From Thermocrinis jamiesonii (lineage in GTDB: Bacteria > Aquificota > Aquificia > Aquificales > Aquificaceae): a stretch of DNA of 64,000 nt. Below the pieces are notes generated by a model. The model did no database searches. It was not told where the DNA came from and saw only the letters and a list, made by a program, of their open reading frames with translations. Made by a program: the position numbers and the translations under genes. Each line of letters opens with the position of its first letter. Position 1 is the stretch's first letter. The stretch covers positions 405,023 to 469,022 of the forward strand of contig NZ_JNIE01000002.1 of NCBI RefSeq assembly GCF_000702425.1, written 5' to 3'. Below, piece by piece: positions 9,181-17,821 of this stretch.

Positions 9181-10156
9181 CCTTAAACTCTCTAAAGCAA
9201 ACGTGCAAGTTGTATTTTTCCTTTACCCTAATTGTTAGCTCTCCATCCAATCTTTTGATGTGTTTTTCAAGGAGCCTAAGGCCAAGGCCTATGCCCTTTC
9301 CACCGGTGTTTAAAAAATCGTTGCGGATGGTTAGAATTAGTCTATTTTTGTAAATCATAGCTTTTACGTAGATAAAACTGATTGAATACTTTATGGCATT
9401 GCTCAGAAGATTGTAAAGAATGTCATCCAGCTCCCTCTCATCAACAAAGACGTATATGTTTTCTTCACACCTTAACAAAAGCTTTTTACCTTCAAGGTCC
9501 TCTTTAAGAAAACTTACGGTATTTTCCAAACTTCGCCTTAGGTTGGTCCAAACTCTGTGGGGATTTACCTCTTCCTGTGAAAGTCTCAAAATTAAACCTA
9601 TGTCCTTTTCAAGTAGTTCTACGCTCCTTTGCATTCTATCTAAGGCTTGCGCTGAGTATTTCTTTCTTAGAAGGCTTAAGTTTGTCTTTTGAACTGATAT
9701 GAAGTTTCCAAGCTTGTGGGTCAAAGACTGAATTAAAGCTTTGCTAAAATCTCTACCCTCTTCCACCCTCTTCCACAAAACCTCCAAAACCATCTGGTAG
9801 AGCGCTACCAATGAAAAAATCAACAAAAACTGCATAGCAAGGATCCTTTTTATACTGGGTTTTATGTTTTCCGTAAAATACCCCTCTCTAACCACCACGT
9901 AAACGTTTTTAAGCTGATCTTTTGGATCCCTGAAGGTATATGCAAAACCTGTAGGCATCTGTTCCGACAGTGCAAAATTTTCATCCCCTCTGTGGTTTGG
10001 ATTGATTGAATACAGCAAGTAATGGGCATAAGCTTTGTAGTATATGATTTCCTCCACATGCTTTTTTAATTCAAAGAAAAGGAGCGTATTCAGTGCTAAA
10101 AAACCTACAGTTAAAAGCAGAGCAAAGGCAAGTGTGAGTTTTGTTTTTTCAGCCAA
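9176..10156 (-). CDS. Small membrane sensor histidine kinase
   Basis: 326 residues. One N-terminal membrane helix (~7-27), a short outside domain of about 70 residues, and a second helix (~103-125) lead into a HisKA domain with H-box LTHKLGNF and an HATPase domain (NLLSNAIKYS; GKGIGLGL). The start is TTG 10156, with AGAGG about ten bases upstream. It overlaps the OmpR-type regulator by 8 bases and is certainly its partner. The signal sensed is unknown. Confidence 0.82.
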   Translation of the reverse strand: MAEKTKLTLAFALLLTVGFLALNTLLFFELKKHVEEIIYYKAYAHYLLYSINPNHRGDENFALSEQMPTGFAYTFRDPKDQLKNVYVVVREGYFTENIKPSIKRILAMQFLLIFSLVALYQMVLEVLWKRVEEGRDFSKALIQSLTHKLGNFISVQKTNLSLLRKKYSAQALDRMQRSVELLEKDIGLILRLSQEEVNPHRVWTNLRRSLENTVSFLKEDLEGKKLLLRCEENIYVFVDERELDDILYNLLSNAIKYSISFIYVKAMIYKNRLILTIRNDFLNTGGKGIGLGLRLLEKHIKRLDGELTIRVKEKYNLHVCFREFKV

Positions 10157-10793
10157 CTTTGTATCCTCTTCCCCTCATGGTTTGTATGAATCCCTTGGGA
10201 AAAAGCTTTCTGAGACTTTTTATGTGAGCCCTGACTACATCTTCTCCCACAGGCTCGTCGCCCCAAACATAGTTGAGTATTTTTTCTTGGGACACATAAG
10301 TGCCCCTGTTTTCTACCAAAAGCTTAACGATAAGCCAGTCTTTTTTACTCAGTGGGACAATCTTTCCATCCACCTTTACCACTTCCTTGCTCAAGCAAAC
10401 CTCCACATTTCCTATTACCACCACATCGTAAGGATTTCTCCTTCTGTAGAGTGCTTTTATTCTAAGGATCAGCTCCTCCATCTCAAAGGGCTTGCTCAGA
10501 TAATCGTCTGCTCCGAGTTCAAAGCAGGTGCGCTTGTCTTCAATTCTGCGTTTTGCGGTTAAAACCAGTATGGGTGTTTCTTTGTCTCTTTCTCTGATCC
10601 TCTTTATCAGGTCCTCTCCCCTTACGTGTGGCATCATAAGGTCAAGCACGATAACATCGTAAGCTTTCACCTCCAATAGGTCCAAAACCTCCCTTGGGTC
10701 CCACACCCAATCTGTAATAAAACCTTCTGACTCTAAAAATTCCTTTAAACTTTTTCCAAGCAATTTGTCGTCCTCTACGAGTAAAACCTTCAT
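10149..10793 (-). CDS. OmpR/PhoB-family response regulator
   Basis: 214 residues: an N-terminal receiver (acidic EDD pocket, phosphoacceptor Asp in VLDLMMPHV, Lys in SKPFEMEEL) and a C-terminal winged helix (RAHIKSLRKLF ... TMRGRGYKVG). It is a DNA-binding transcription factor controlled by the kinase encoded just downstream with an 8-base overlap. Its start overlaps the end of radA, so the order of transcription is moaA-radA-regulator-kinase. Targets are unknown. Confidence 0.88.
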   Translation of the reverse strand: MKVLLVEDDKLLGKSLKEFLESEGFITDWVWDPREVLDLLEVKAYDVIVLDLMMPHVRGEDLIKRIRERDKETPILVLTAKRRIEDKRTCFELGADDYLSKPFEMEELILRIKALYRRRNPYDVVVIGNVEVCLSKEVVKVDGKIVPLSKKDWLIVKLLVENRGTYVSQEKILNYVWGDEPVGEDVVRAHIKSLRKLFPKGFIQTMRGRGYKVG

Positions 10794-12118
10794 AGTAGAA
10801 GGTCTATGGCTTCCCTTATATGGGATACCCCGTATATCTCCATACCATCCGCTTCAAACACACAGCTTTTTGGCAAAACTACTTTTCTGAAGCCAAACCT
10901 TTTGCCTTCCTGTAGTCTTAGCTCTGGAAAATGAACCGCCCTGACCTCTCCCCCAAGTCCCAGCTCTCCAAAAACCATCACGTCTCCAAGAGACTTACCC
11001 TTTATGGAGGAGCAAACCGCCAAGGCTACCGCCAAATCCCCCGCCGGCTCCACTATTTGCATACCCCCCACCACATTTACAAACACGTCCTTGTCTCTGG
11101 TAAATATTTTAGCTTCCTTCTCAAGAACCGCCAATATTAGGGCAAGTCTGTTTAGGTCAAAGCCCTGAGACCTTCTTTGGGGTGTAGTGTAAATGGCATC
11201 TATGGTTAGGGCTTGAACTTCCAAAAGAACTGGCCTGCTTCCTTCTGCGTGTGGAAAGACTACACTTCCGGGACTTCCCGTTCTTTCCTGAAGAAAAAGA
11301 GCCGAAGGCTCTGGCACCTCTTCCAAACCCTTGTCCGTCATTTTAAATACCGCTACCTCTCCACTGGCACCAAAGCGGTTTTTTATAACTTTCAATACCC
11401 TATAAAAACTAAATCTTTCCCCCTCAAAGTAAAGCACAGTATCCACCAAATGTTCCAAAACCTTAGGACCCGCAATAGCCCCTTCCTTTGTAATCTGACC
11501 TACTATGAATATTGGTATGTCTTTTTTCTTGCACACCTGCGTAAGCTTGTAAGCACATTCCCTAACTTGGGAGACAGAACCGGGGGCAGATTCTAATTCG
11601 GTGGAGTAAATCGTTTGGATGGAATCTACTATCAACAAACTGGGTTTCACATAATCTAAAGCTTCCAGTATGTTTTCTAAATTGGTTTCCGCAAGCACAT
11701 ATAGCCCATCTCCCGTTAGGTTTAACCTTTTTGCCCTTGTTGCTATCTGAGAACCAGACTCTTCGCCAGAAACATAAAGCACCTTCCCGTAGTTCCTTGA
11801 GTATCTTTCCGCCAACTGCAAAAGTAAAGTGGACTTTCCTATGCCTGGCTCACCTGCTATGAGCACTACTTGACCTTTTACTATACCCCCACCGAGGGCT
11901 CTGTTAAGCTGGCTAAAGCCTGTAAAAAGCCTCTCACCCTCCTCCGTATCCCACAAAGGTAAGGGTTTGCAGGACTCCACGTAATTTGTGTGTTTCAAGT
12001 TAATTCTTTCTCTTTCTTCCACCATACTGTTCCAAGCACCACAGGATGGACACTTTCCAAACCACTTTTGAGAAACATATCCACATTCCTGACAAACAAA
12101 CACCGTTTTGTTTTTCAT
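10790..12118 (-). CDS. radA: DNA repair protein RadA/Sms
   Basis: 442 residues. A RecA-like ATPase that helps process recombination intermediates. An N-terminal zinc finger (CQEC ... CPSC), Walker A (GEPGIGKST), the RadA-specific KNRFG motif and a C-terminal Lon-like domain are visible. ATG 12118 is preferred over the longer frame because it directly follows the moaA stop with GGGGGAT in front and begins with the conserved zinc-finger leader. The gene sits between moaA and a two-component pair in one apparent transcript. Confidence 0.94.
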   Translation of the reverse strand: MKNKTVFVCQECGYVSQKWFGKCPSCGAWNSMVEERERINLKHTNYVESCKPLPLWDTEEGERLFTGFSQLNRALGGGIVKGQVVLIAGEPGIGKSTLLLQLAERYSRNYGKVLYVSGEESGSQIATRAKRLNLTGDGLYVLAETNLENILEALDYVKPSLLIVDSIQTIYSTELESAPGSVSQVRECAYKLTQVCKKKDIPIFIVGQITKEGAIAGPKVLEHLVDTVLYFEGERFSFYRVLKVIKNRFGASGEVAVFKMTDKGLEEVPEPSALFLQERTGSPGSVVFPHAEGSRPVLLEVQALTIDAIYTTPQRRSQGFDLNRLALILAVLEKEAKIFTRDKDVFVNVVGGMQIVEPAGDLAVALAVCSSIKGKSLGDVMVFGELGLGGEVRAVHFPELRLQEGKRFGFRKVVLPKSCVFEADGMEIYGVSHIREAIDLLL

Positions 12119-12119
12119 C

Positions 12120-13115
12120 TTATCCCCCAATCTTGAACATCTCAATCTTCTTAGGCTTTATACCTTTCTTTAACAGCTCAAGTCTCTCCTCTGAATATTT
12201 ATCGCTCCTATTTTCCCAAACTGTCCTTATAAAATTCTCTATTTGACTGTCTTCCACTCCAGCTCTGAGAAGGCTTTTGAGATCGTATCCTTTGGAAGCA
12301 AACAGACAGGTCAGAAGCTTTCCATCTGCAGTCAGTCTAAGGCGATTGCACTCGCCACAAAAGGGCTCAGTTACAGACGCTATTATGCCAAAGGTGTAGC
12401 CATCTTCCAAAGAGAACCTATTCGCTGTCTCACCCTTTTTTGACCTTCCCAAAGGCTGAACTTTGTAATGGCTTGATATAGTTTGCAGTATATCTTTTGC
12501 GGAAAAAACCCTCTCCAAAGACCAACCGTTAAGATTTCCCACATCCATAAACTCAATAAACCTCACCTCCACTCTCAACGGTCTGAAAAACTCCACAAAG
12601 TCCAAGATCTCATCCTCATTAACACCCTTCACCACACACATATTTACCTTTACTAAAACCCCAATCTCAATAGACTTGTATATACCTTCTAGTATCTGAC
12701 CTACCTTTACATTCCTACTCACTATGCGAGACAGTCTTTCATCCCTGAGTGAAGGAAGACTTACCGTAACCCTTTTCAAACCAGCAAAGAAAAGATCTTT
12801 TATTTTTTCTTTCAAAAGAAGACCATTGGTTGTAAGGGCTATATCCTCCACCTCTTCCCTTATCATACCTACGAGTTTTTCTAAGTGTCTTCTAAGTAAA
12901 GGCTCACCTCCAGTGAGTCTTACCTTTTTTACTCCAAGGTTCTTCACTATACGCACAACCCTTGCTATCTCTTCAAAGCTCAGTATTTCTTCCCTTTTAA
13001 GAAACTCGTATTCTTGCCCTTCGGGCATACAAAAAAAGCACCTAAGATTACACCTGTCGGTTAGGGATATTCTCAGATCCCTAAGCTCTCTTCCAAGTTT
13101 GTCGGAGGGTGTCAT
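12120..13115 (-). CDS. moaA: GTP 3',8-cyclase (molybdenum cofactor synthesis)
   Basis: 331 residues. A radical SAM enzyme that starts molybdopterin synthesis from GTP. The N-terminal cluster motif CNLRCFFC, the RLTGGEPLLR motif, the C-terminal cluster Cys set (FCGECNRLRLTADG ... LLTCLF) and the terminal Gly-Gly needed for activity are all present. The length is typical. It appears to be the first gene of moaA-radA-regulator-kinase. The ~145 bases upstream are AT-rich and divergent from the glycosyltransferase; no clear operator is visible. Confidence 0.95.
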   Translation of the reverse strand: MTPSDKLGRELRDLRISLTDRCNLRCFFCMPEGQEYEFLKREEILSFEEIARVVRIVKNLGVKKVRLTGGEPLLRRHLEKLVGMIREEVEDIALTTNGLLLKEKIKDLFFAGLKRVTVSLPSLRDERLSRIVSRNVKVGQILEGIYKSIEIGVLVKVNMCVVKGVNEDEILDFVEFFRPLRVEVRFIEFMDVGNLNGWSLERVFSAKDILQTISSHYKVQPLGRSKKGETANRFSLEDGYTFGIIASVTEPFCGECNRLRLTADGKLLTCLFASKGYDLKSLLRAGVEDSQIENFIRTVWENRSDKYSEERLELLKKGIKPKKIEMFKIGG

Positions 13116-13260
13116 ATCATTAAAAATATAAAGTTCATTAAGAAAAAGGCTATTTTATTATTTCACAAATCCTCCATAGTATTCTTAGCAAGGAAATATG
13201 GTAAAATTATTGGATAAAACTGTTTATAGTGTTCGAAGATTAGGATGATTTGATTATATA

Positions 13261-14325
13261 ATGCTAAAAGTAGCACACGTAGTTAATACTTTATCTTGCG
13301 GTGGAGCAGAAAGAGTAGCAATAAACATATACAACTGTCTTAAGGATAAATATGAAAATGATTTTATAATAGCAAAAAATATTATAAAACTAAGCATTGA
13401 TTTTATACCAAAGGTAATTTTTAACAAAAAACCACCTCTTCCATCATTTTTATACGAAAAACTGCTGCTATACAGGCTTAAAGAAACCTTAAAAGATTAC
13501 GACATTATAATATCTCACCTAAGAGATATGAATACAAGGCTTTCTTATTTAAAATCAAAGAATTTGATAAAATCTAACTTAATCCTTGTTGAACATGTTA
13601 CTATTGAATGCTATTCAAAAAAGGAGAGAAGAATTATAAAAAATTTTTACAAGTATGCTGATTTAATAATAGCGGTTTCAGATAAAGTTAAAGATGGTTT
13701 GGTAAAATTTTTTGAATTAGATCCTAGCAAAATAAAGGTAATTTATAATGGTATTGATATAAAAACAATCAATAAACTGTCTGAAGAATATCAACCTGAG
13801 TTAAAAAAGCCTTGTATAGTATCAGCGGGAAGATTAAGTGATGATAAAGATTTTGAAACGTTGATAAAAGGTGTCTATTATTCTAAAACAAAACCATATC
13901 TTTACATACTTGGAGAAGGCAGTAAAAAAAGCGAGTTAGAAAATCTAATCAGAAATCTAAAAATAGAAGATAAAGTTTTTTTGGTAGGTTTTGTAAAGAA
14001 TCCATTCCCGTATATTAAAAATTGTGATTTGTATATAACATCTTCTATAAGAGAAGCATTTCCAATGTCAAGTTTGGAAGCCATGGCTTTAAAAAAGCCT
14101 ATCATCAGCACAGATGTTGTTCCGTTTGCAAAACATAATTTTAACAGTTTTGTTTTTAAGCCAAAAGATTACATTTCTCTTGCAAATTATATAGATAAGC
14201 TTCTATCCAGTGAAGAGTTAAGAAGTTTTCTGTCAAAAAATGCTTATGAAACAGCAAAGGAATTTTCCATTGAAAGTATGTGTATGCAGTATAGAAATTT
14301 GATACAAAAAATAGCTATACAATAA
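13261..14325 (+). CDS. GT4-type glycosyltransferase, AT-rich and probably acquired
   Basis: 354 residues with a two-Rossmann GT-B fold. The N-terminal GGAERVAINI loop, the central VIYNGID motif, SAGRLSDDKDFETLI and the C-terminal SSIREAFPMSSLEAMA donor-binding region (E-x7-E) mark family GT4. It would add a sugar to a surface polysaccharide or lipid carrier; the substrate is unknown. The gene is strikingly richer in A and T than its neighbours, has lysine- and isoleucine-heavy codon use, and stands alone between gene-poor flanks with no other sugar genes. All of this suggests horizontal transfer. Confidence 0.85.
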   Translation: MLKVAHVVNTLSCGGAERVAINIYNCLKDKYENDFIIAKNIIKLSIDFIPKVIFNKKPPLPSFLYEKLLLYRLKETLKDYDIIISHLRDMNTRLSYLKSKNLIKSNLILVEHVTIECYSKKERRIIKNFYKYADLIIAVSDKVKDGLVKFFELDPSKIKVIYNGIDIKTINKLSEEYQPELKKPCIVSAGRLSDDKDFETLIKGVYYSKTKPYLYILGEGSKKSELENLIRNLKIEDKVFLVGFVKNPFPYIKNCDLYITSSIREAFPMSSLEAMALKKPIISTDVVPFAKHNFNSFVFKPKDYISLANYIDKLLSSEELRSFLSKNAYETAKEFSIESMCMQYRNLIQKIAIQ

Positions 14326-14495
14326 AATCTTTTTTTATCAGACTATATCTATTTACTGCCAAACTGTCTTATCTGCAAAAGTATGTGCTTAGGTAATTTC
14401 TCACACAGCGTATTAAATAGCAAACTGAAAAATTTTCAAAAATTAATGTAAGTGCAGGACTCATCGGAAAAAGCTTCTACAGTCTCCTTAATTTG
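14326..14495. other. AT-rich gap downstream of the glycosyltransferase
   Basis: 170 bases between two convergent genes. I see no ORF, tRNA, strong hairpin or target-site duplication. It shares the AT-rich character of the glycosyltransferase and is probably the edge of the acquired segment. Confidence 0.4.
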
Positions 14496-16184
14496 CTACT
14501 GTTTGTGGTGGAACTTATCGGGTTCTAACCTCTCGTAAAAGGCTACCCTTTCAACCAGTTCTTTAAAATACGGTGCAGCTGCAGTTCCACCAAATGCTCT
14601 TCCCTTTGGTTCATCTACCATTATGCCAGCCACAAACTTTGGATTGGTAGCAGGAAAGTATCCCACGAAGTAGGCAACAACCTTCTCCATGGAGTATTTC
14701 CCTGTTTTTGTATCAAACTTCTGAGCAGTACCTGTTTTGCCCGCTATGGTAAAGTAGTCCGATTTAGCATTTACTGCGGTTCCTTCCTCCACAACTCTAA
14801 TCATATTTTTTTGTAACCAACTTAACACTTTCTCGGAAAAAAGTTTATCGGTGAGGACAGTTTTTGGTTTATCTGGTTCGTATATTATGCGTGGCTTTAC
14901 GATCTGGTTGGTGGCAAGTCCTCCAAAGGCTACGCATAAATTAAGAAGGTTGACAGCCAAACCCTGTCCAATGCTGGCGTATATTATGTTGGCAGGATAG
15001 TTAAAGTCAGGAAGCCTTGGCTTTGCTTCTCCTGGCAAAATACCAAAGGAGGAATTAAAGTGGATACTTTTAAAGAGTTCTTCCACGTCTTTCTTTGACA
15101 AAAACCTTGCTATCTTTGCAGTTCCTATGTTGGAAGATTTTATAATTACTTGATCAATTGAAAGACGGTCGTAAGGACGAACGTCTCTTATTGTTCTACC
15201 GAAGAATTCCGCTTTTCCGTTTTCTGTATCCACAACGTAGTTAAAGCTTACATATCCTTTATCTAAGGCAAGTCCTACAAAAAAGGGTTTCATTACCGAA
15301 CCAGGTTCAAAAAGGTCCGTAACCGCATAGTTTCGCCTATTCTGAATAGGATATTTTTTAAAGTTATTTGGGTCATAATGGGGATAGTTGGCTATGCCGA
15401 GAATATCTCCAGTGTTTAGGTCTATTACGATTAAAGCAACCCTTTTAGGTTTCCAATCCTTTACTATCTTCTGTTTAATGTCCTCAAGGATAACCTGAAT
15501 ACCAAAATCTATAGTCAGCTGAACATCCCTTGTTGTGAAATCCTTTTCTTCCTCTTCAAGGTTCAAAGCCATCCTTCCCACCCTTGGTGAGTAGAGGAAA
15601 ACCTTCTTTACCTCCCTTGAGTAAAGCCTATCATTTAGCATATACTCTATGCCCTCCAAACCTTTTCCTTCTGCCCCAACAAAACCTATAAGATTACTGG
15701 CTAAATAACCATGAGGATAAACCCTTTTGTAATCTTCTTGCAAGCCAACCGCACTTTGATTTCCAGTGTCTTTTATGACTCCCTTTATGTAGTTTAAAAA
15801 CTCCCTATCAACCTGTCTTGCCAGCCACACAAACTTCCTATCAGAGTTAAGCTTTTTTAATATTTCCTCTTCCTTTTGATTTAGCACTGCAGAAAGCCTT
15901 CTTGCCAATTCCTCTTTATTTTTAACGGCTTGTGGAAAAGCAAATACCGAAAAAGTTGGTAAGCTAATAGCCAACTCTACGCCCTTTCTGTCTTTTATAG
16001 CTCCTCTGTATACCGGCACCCTTTCTACAGTTGCCTTTGGAAACTTCTCCACGACCCTTTCTATGTATTCAGTTCTCCCATAGAGTTGGATGTAAATCAG
16101 CCTGAGAATTATTACCAAGAATCCTACGGAGACGAGGAAAACCATAAGGTATATCTTCGTGTTGCTTAATTTTTGTAAGCGCAT
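14496..16184 (-). CDS. ftsI: Penicillin-binding protein (FtsI/PBP2 class B transpeptidase)
   Basis: 562 residues. A septal peptidoglycan transpeptidase anchored by one N-terminal membrane helix (~12-32). A dimerisation region follows, then the catalytic domain with the three active-site motifs in order: SxxK (GSVMKPF), SxN (SSN) and KTGT (AGKTGTAQ). There are no PASTA repeats. It overlaps carA by 19 bases at its start, an unusual partner for a division gene. FtsI is more likely than the rod-shape PBP2 from length and motif context, but without the usual mra/mur cluster this is not certain. Confidence 0.85.
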   Translation of the reverse strand: MRLQKLSNTKIYLMVFLVSVGFLVIILRLIYIQLYGRTEYIERVVEKFPKATVERVPVYRGAIKDRKGVELAISLPTFSVFAFPQAVKNKEELARRLSAVLNQKEEEILKKLNSDRKFVWLARQVDREFLNYIKGVIKDTGNQSAVGLQEDYKRVYPHGYLASNLIGFVGAEGKGLEGIEYMLNDRLYSREVKKVFLYSPRVGRMALNLEEEEKDFTTRDVQLTIDFGIQVILEDIKQKIVKDWKPKRVALIVIDLNTGDILGIANYPHYDPNNFKKYPIQNRRNYAVTDLFEPGSVMKPFFVGLALDKGYVSFNYVVDTENGKAEFFGRTIRDVRPYDRLSIDQVIIKSSNIGTAKIARFLSKKDVEELFKSIHFNSSFGILPGEAKPRLPDFNYPANIIYASIGQGLAVNLLNLCVAFGGLATNQIVKPRIIYEPDKPKTVLTDKLFSEKVLSWLQKNMIRVVEEGTAVNAKSDYFTIAGKTGTAQKFDTKTGKYSMEKVVAYFVGYFPATNPKFVAGIMVDEPKGRAFGGTAAAPYFKELVERVAFYERLEPDKFHHKQ

Positions 16185-17284
16185 GAAAGTTGGATGAACT
16201 CTTTGAAAACATCAAAGGCGTCATGTGGTCCCGGGGAAGCCTCAGGATGAAACTGAACACAATAGATTGGCAAGCTTTCGTGCTTAAAACCTTCTAAGGT
16301 TTGATCAAGAAGGTTTATATGGGTAATTTGCACTTCCTTTAATGTGTCTGGATCTACCGCAAAATTGTGATTTTGAGCGGTTATATGTATTCTGCCTGTT
16401 CGTAGGTCCTTCACAGGATGATTCCCGCCGTGATGGCCAAACTTGAGCTTGAAAGTTTTCCCTCCCAGCGCCAACCCTATTATTTGAAGCCCAAGGCATA
16501 TACCCATTATAGGCAACTTTTCCATATAAGCCCTCACAAGCCTTATACCTTCCACCACCCTTTGTGGATCTCCCGGACCATTGGATAAAAAGATCGCATC
16601 TGGCTGAAGTTTTTCTATATTTTTGTGAGCATCTTCTGGTGGTATTACTACCACACGCGCTCCTTCTTGCACAAGCCTTCTTAGTATGTTTCTTTTAACG
16701 CCAAAATCTATTACAGCTATGACGGGTTTTTCCCTCTCAAATCTAAGGTATCCTTTGTATAAATCCCAGTCTCCATCTCTCCAGTGATATATCTCCCTTG
16801 TTGATACTTCTTTTACCAAGTCCAACTCAGAGATGTCTGCATAGTTCTTGGCTTTTTCAACTAAGCTTTTTGGGTTTAGGTCCACCGTAGATATTATCCC
16901 CTTTATTGCTCCCTTTTCTCTTATCCTCTTTACTAAAGCTCTTGTATCTATGCCCCATATACCAACCACTCCGTATTCCTTAAGATATTCATCCAATCCT
17001 TTTGTAGCCCTCCAGTTGCTGTAAATACCCGAAAGTTCTTTTATTACTAAGCCGTTTACCTGAATCCTATCAGATTCTACGTCCTCTGGGTTTACGCCGT
17101 AGTTCCCTATTTGGGTGTAAGTTAAGACAACAATCTGACCCTTGTAGGATGGGTCTGTAATTATTTCTTGATAGCCAGTCATGGAGGTATTAAATACCAC
17201 CTCCCCCAAGCTTTCTCCTTCAGCTCCAAAGGAGTATCCTACAAAGTAGGTTCCATCTTCAAGTGCTAAAATTGCTCTTTTCAT
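16166..17284 (-). CDS. carA: Carbamoyl-phosphate synthase small subunit
   Basis: 372 residues. The glutaminase subunit that hands ammonia to CarB for arginine and pyrimidine synthesis. The N-terminal small domain (FNTSMTGYQEIITDPSY) is followed by a class I amidotransferase with nucleophile Cys in GICLGLQ and catalytic His/Glu in HPEASPGPHD. Typical length. carB is not in the window. It begins just downstream of the tRNA-Ser gene on the same strand. Confidence 0.95.
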   Translation of the reverse strand: MKRAILALEDGTYFVGYSFGAEGESLGEVVFNTSMTGYQEIITDPSYKGQIVVLTYTQIGNYGVNPEDVESDRIQVNGLVIKELSGIYSNWRATKGLDEYLKEYGVVGIWGIDTRALVKRIREKGAIKGIISTVDLNPKSLVEKAKNYADISELDLVKEVSTREIYHWRDGDWDLYKGYLRFEREKPVIAVIDFGVKRNILRRLVQEGARVVVIPPEDAHKNIEKLQPDAIFLSNGPGDPQRVVEGIRLVRAYMEKLPIMGICLGLQIIGLALGGKTFKLKFGHHGGNHPVKDLRTGRIHITAQNHNFAVDPDTLKEVQITHINLLDQTLEGFKHESLPIYCVQFHPEASPGPHDAFDVFKEFIQLSCAYKN

Positions 17285-17290
17285 AGTGCT

Positions 17291-17384
<94 letters not shown>

Positions 17385-17430
17385 TCAATATATAAATTAT
17401 AAGCGATTCAGAACTTTGGAGAAAAGCGTA

Positions 17431-17436
17431 TATAAT
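17431..17436 (+). promoter_or_regulatory. TATAAT -10 box of queF
   Basis: TATAAT is separated from ATG 17444 by seven bases (TTCTTTT). There is no ribosome binding site between box and start, so the queF mRNA is probably leaderless. Confidence 0.5.
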
Positions 17437-17443
17437 TTCTTTT

Positions 17444-17821
17444 ATGGAAAAAAAGTATGGAGAAATAGCCATAGAACAAGCTGAGTTGGAAACGTGGGAA
17501 AACCCCTCAAAGGAGAGGGACTATCTTATAGAGATAACCTTTCCTGAGTTTTCCTGTCTGTGTCCAAGGTCTGGCTATCCAGATTATGCTACCATAAAAA
17601 TCAGATACATACCCGATCAATACATAATAGAGCTAAGATCCTTAAAGCTTTGGCTAAACAAGTTCAGAAACAGATACATATCCCACGAGCAGGCTACAAA
17701 CGAAATATACCAAGCTTTAGAAGAAAAACTAAAACCTAAGTTCTTGGAGGTTATCGGGGACTTCAATCCAAGGGGAAATGTGCATACTGTAATCAAGGTT
17801 AGGAGTGATCAGCGTTACTGA
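17444..17821 (+). CDS. queF: NADPH-dependent 7-cyano-7-deazaguanine reductase
   Basis: 125 residues, the short type I QueF with a single tunnelling-fold domain. It reduces preQ0 to preQ1 in queuosine synthesis. The catalytic Cys lies in [37 protein letters not shown] and the [12 protein letters not shown] segment are the QueF motif set. It is a single gene with its own TATAAT box. The 3' end overlaps the convergent transglutaminase-like gene by 23 bases, so the two mRNAs share complementary ends. Confidence 0.94.
   Translation: MEKKYGEIAIEQAELETWENPSKERDYLIEITFPEFSCLCPRSGYPDYATIKIRYIPDQYIIELRSLKLWLNKFRNRYISHEQATNEIYQALEEKLKPKFLEVIGDFNPRGNVHTVIKVRSDQRY

Noticed and set aside
10044..10562. 172-codon plus-strand ORF antisense to the OmpR-type pair
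   Set aside because: It lies wholly over the kinase/regulator genes, which have clear domains, and its own translation has no motif or sensible composition.
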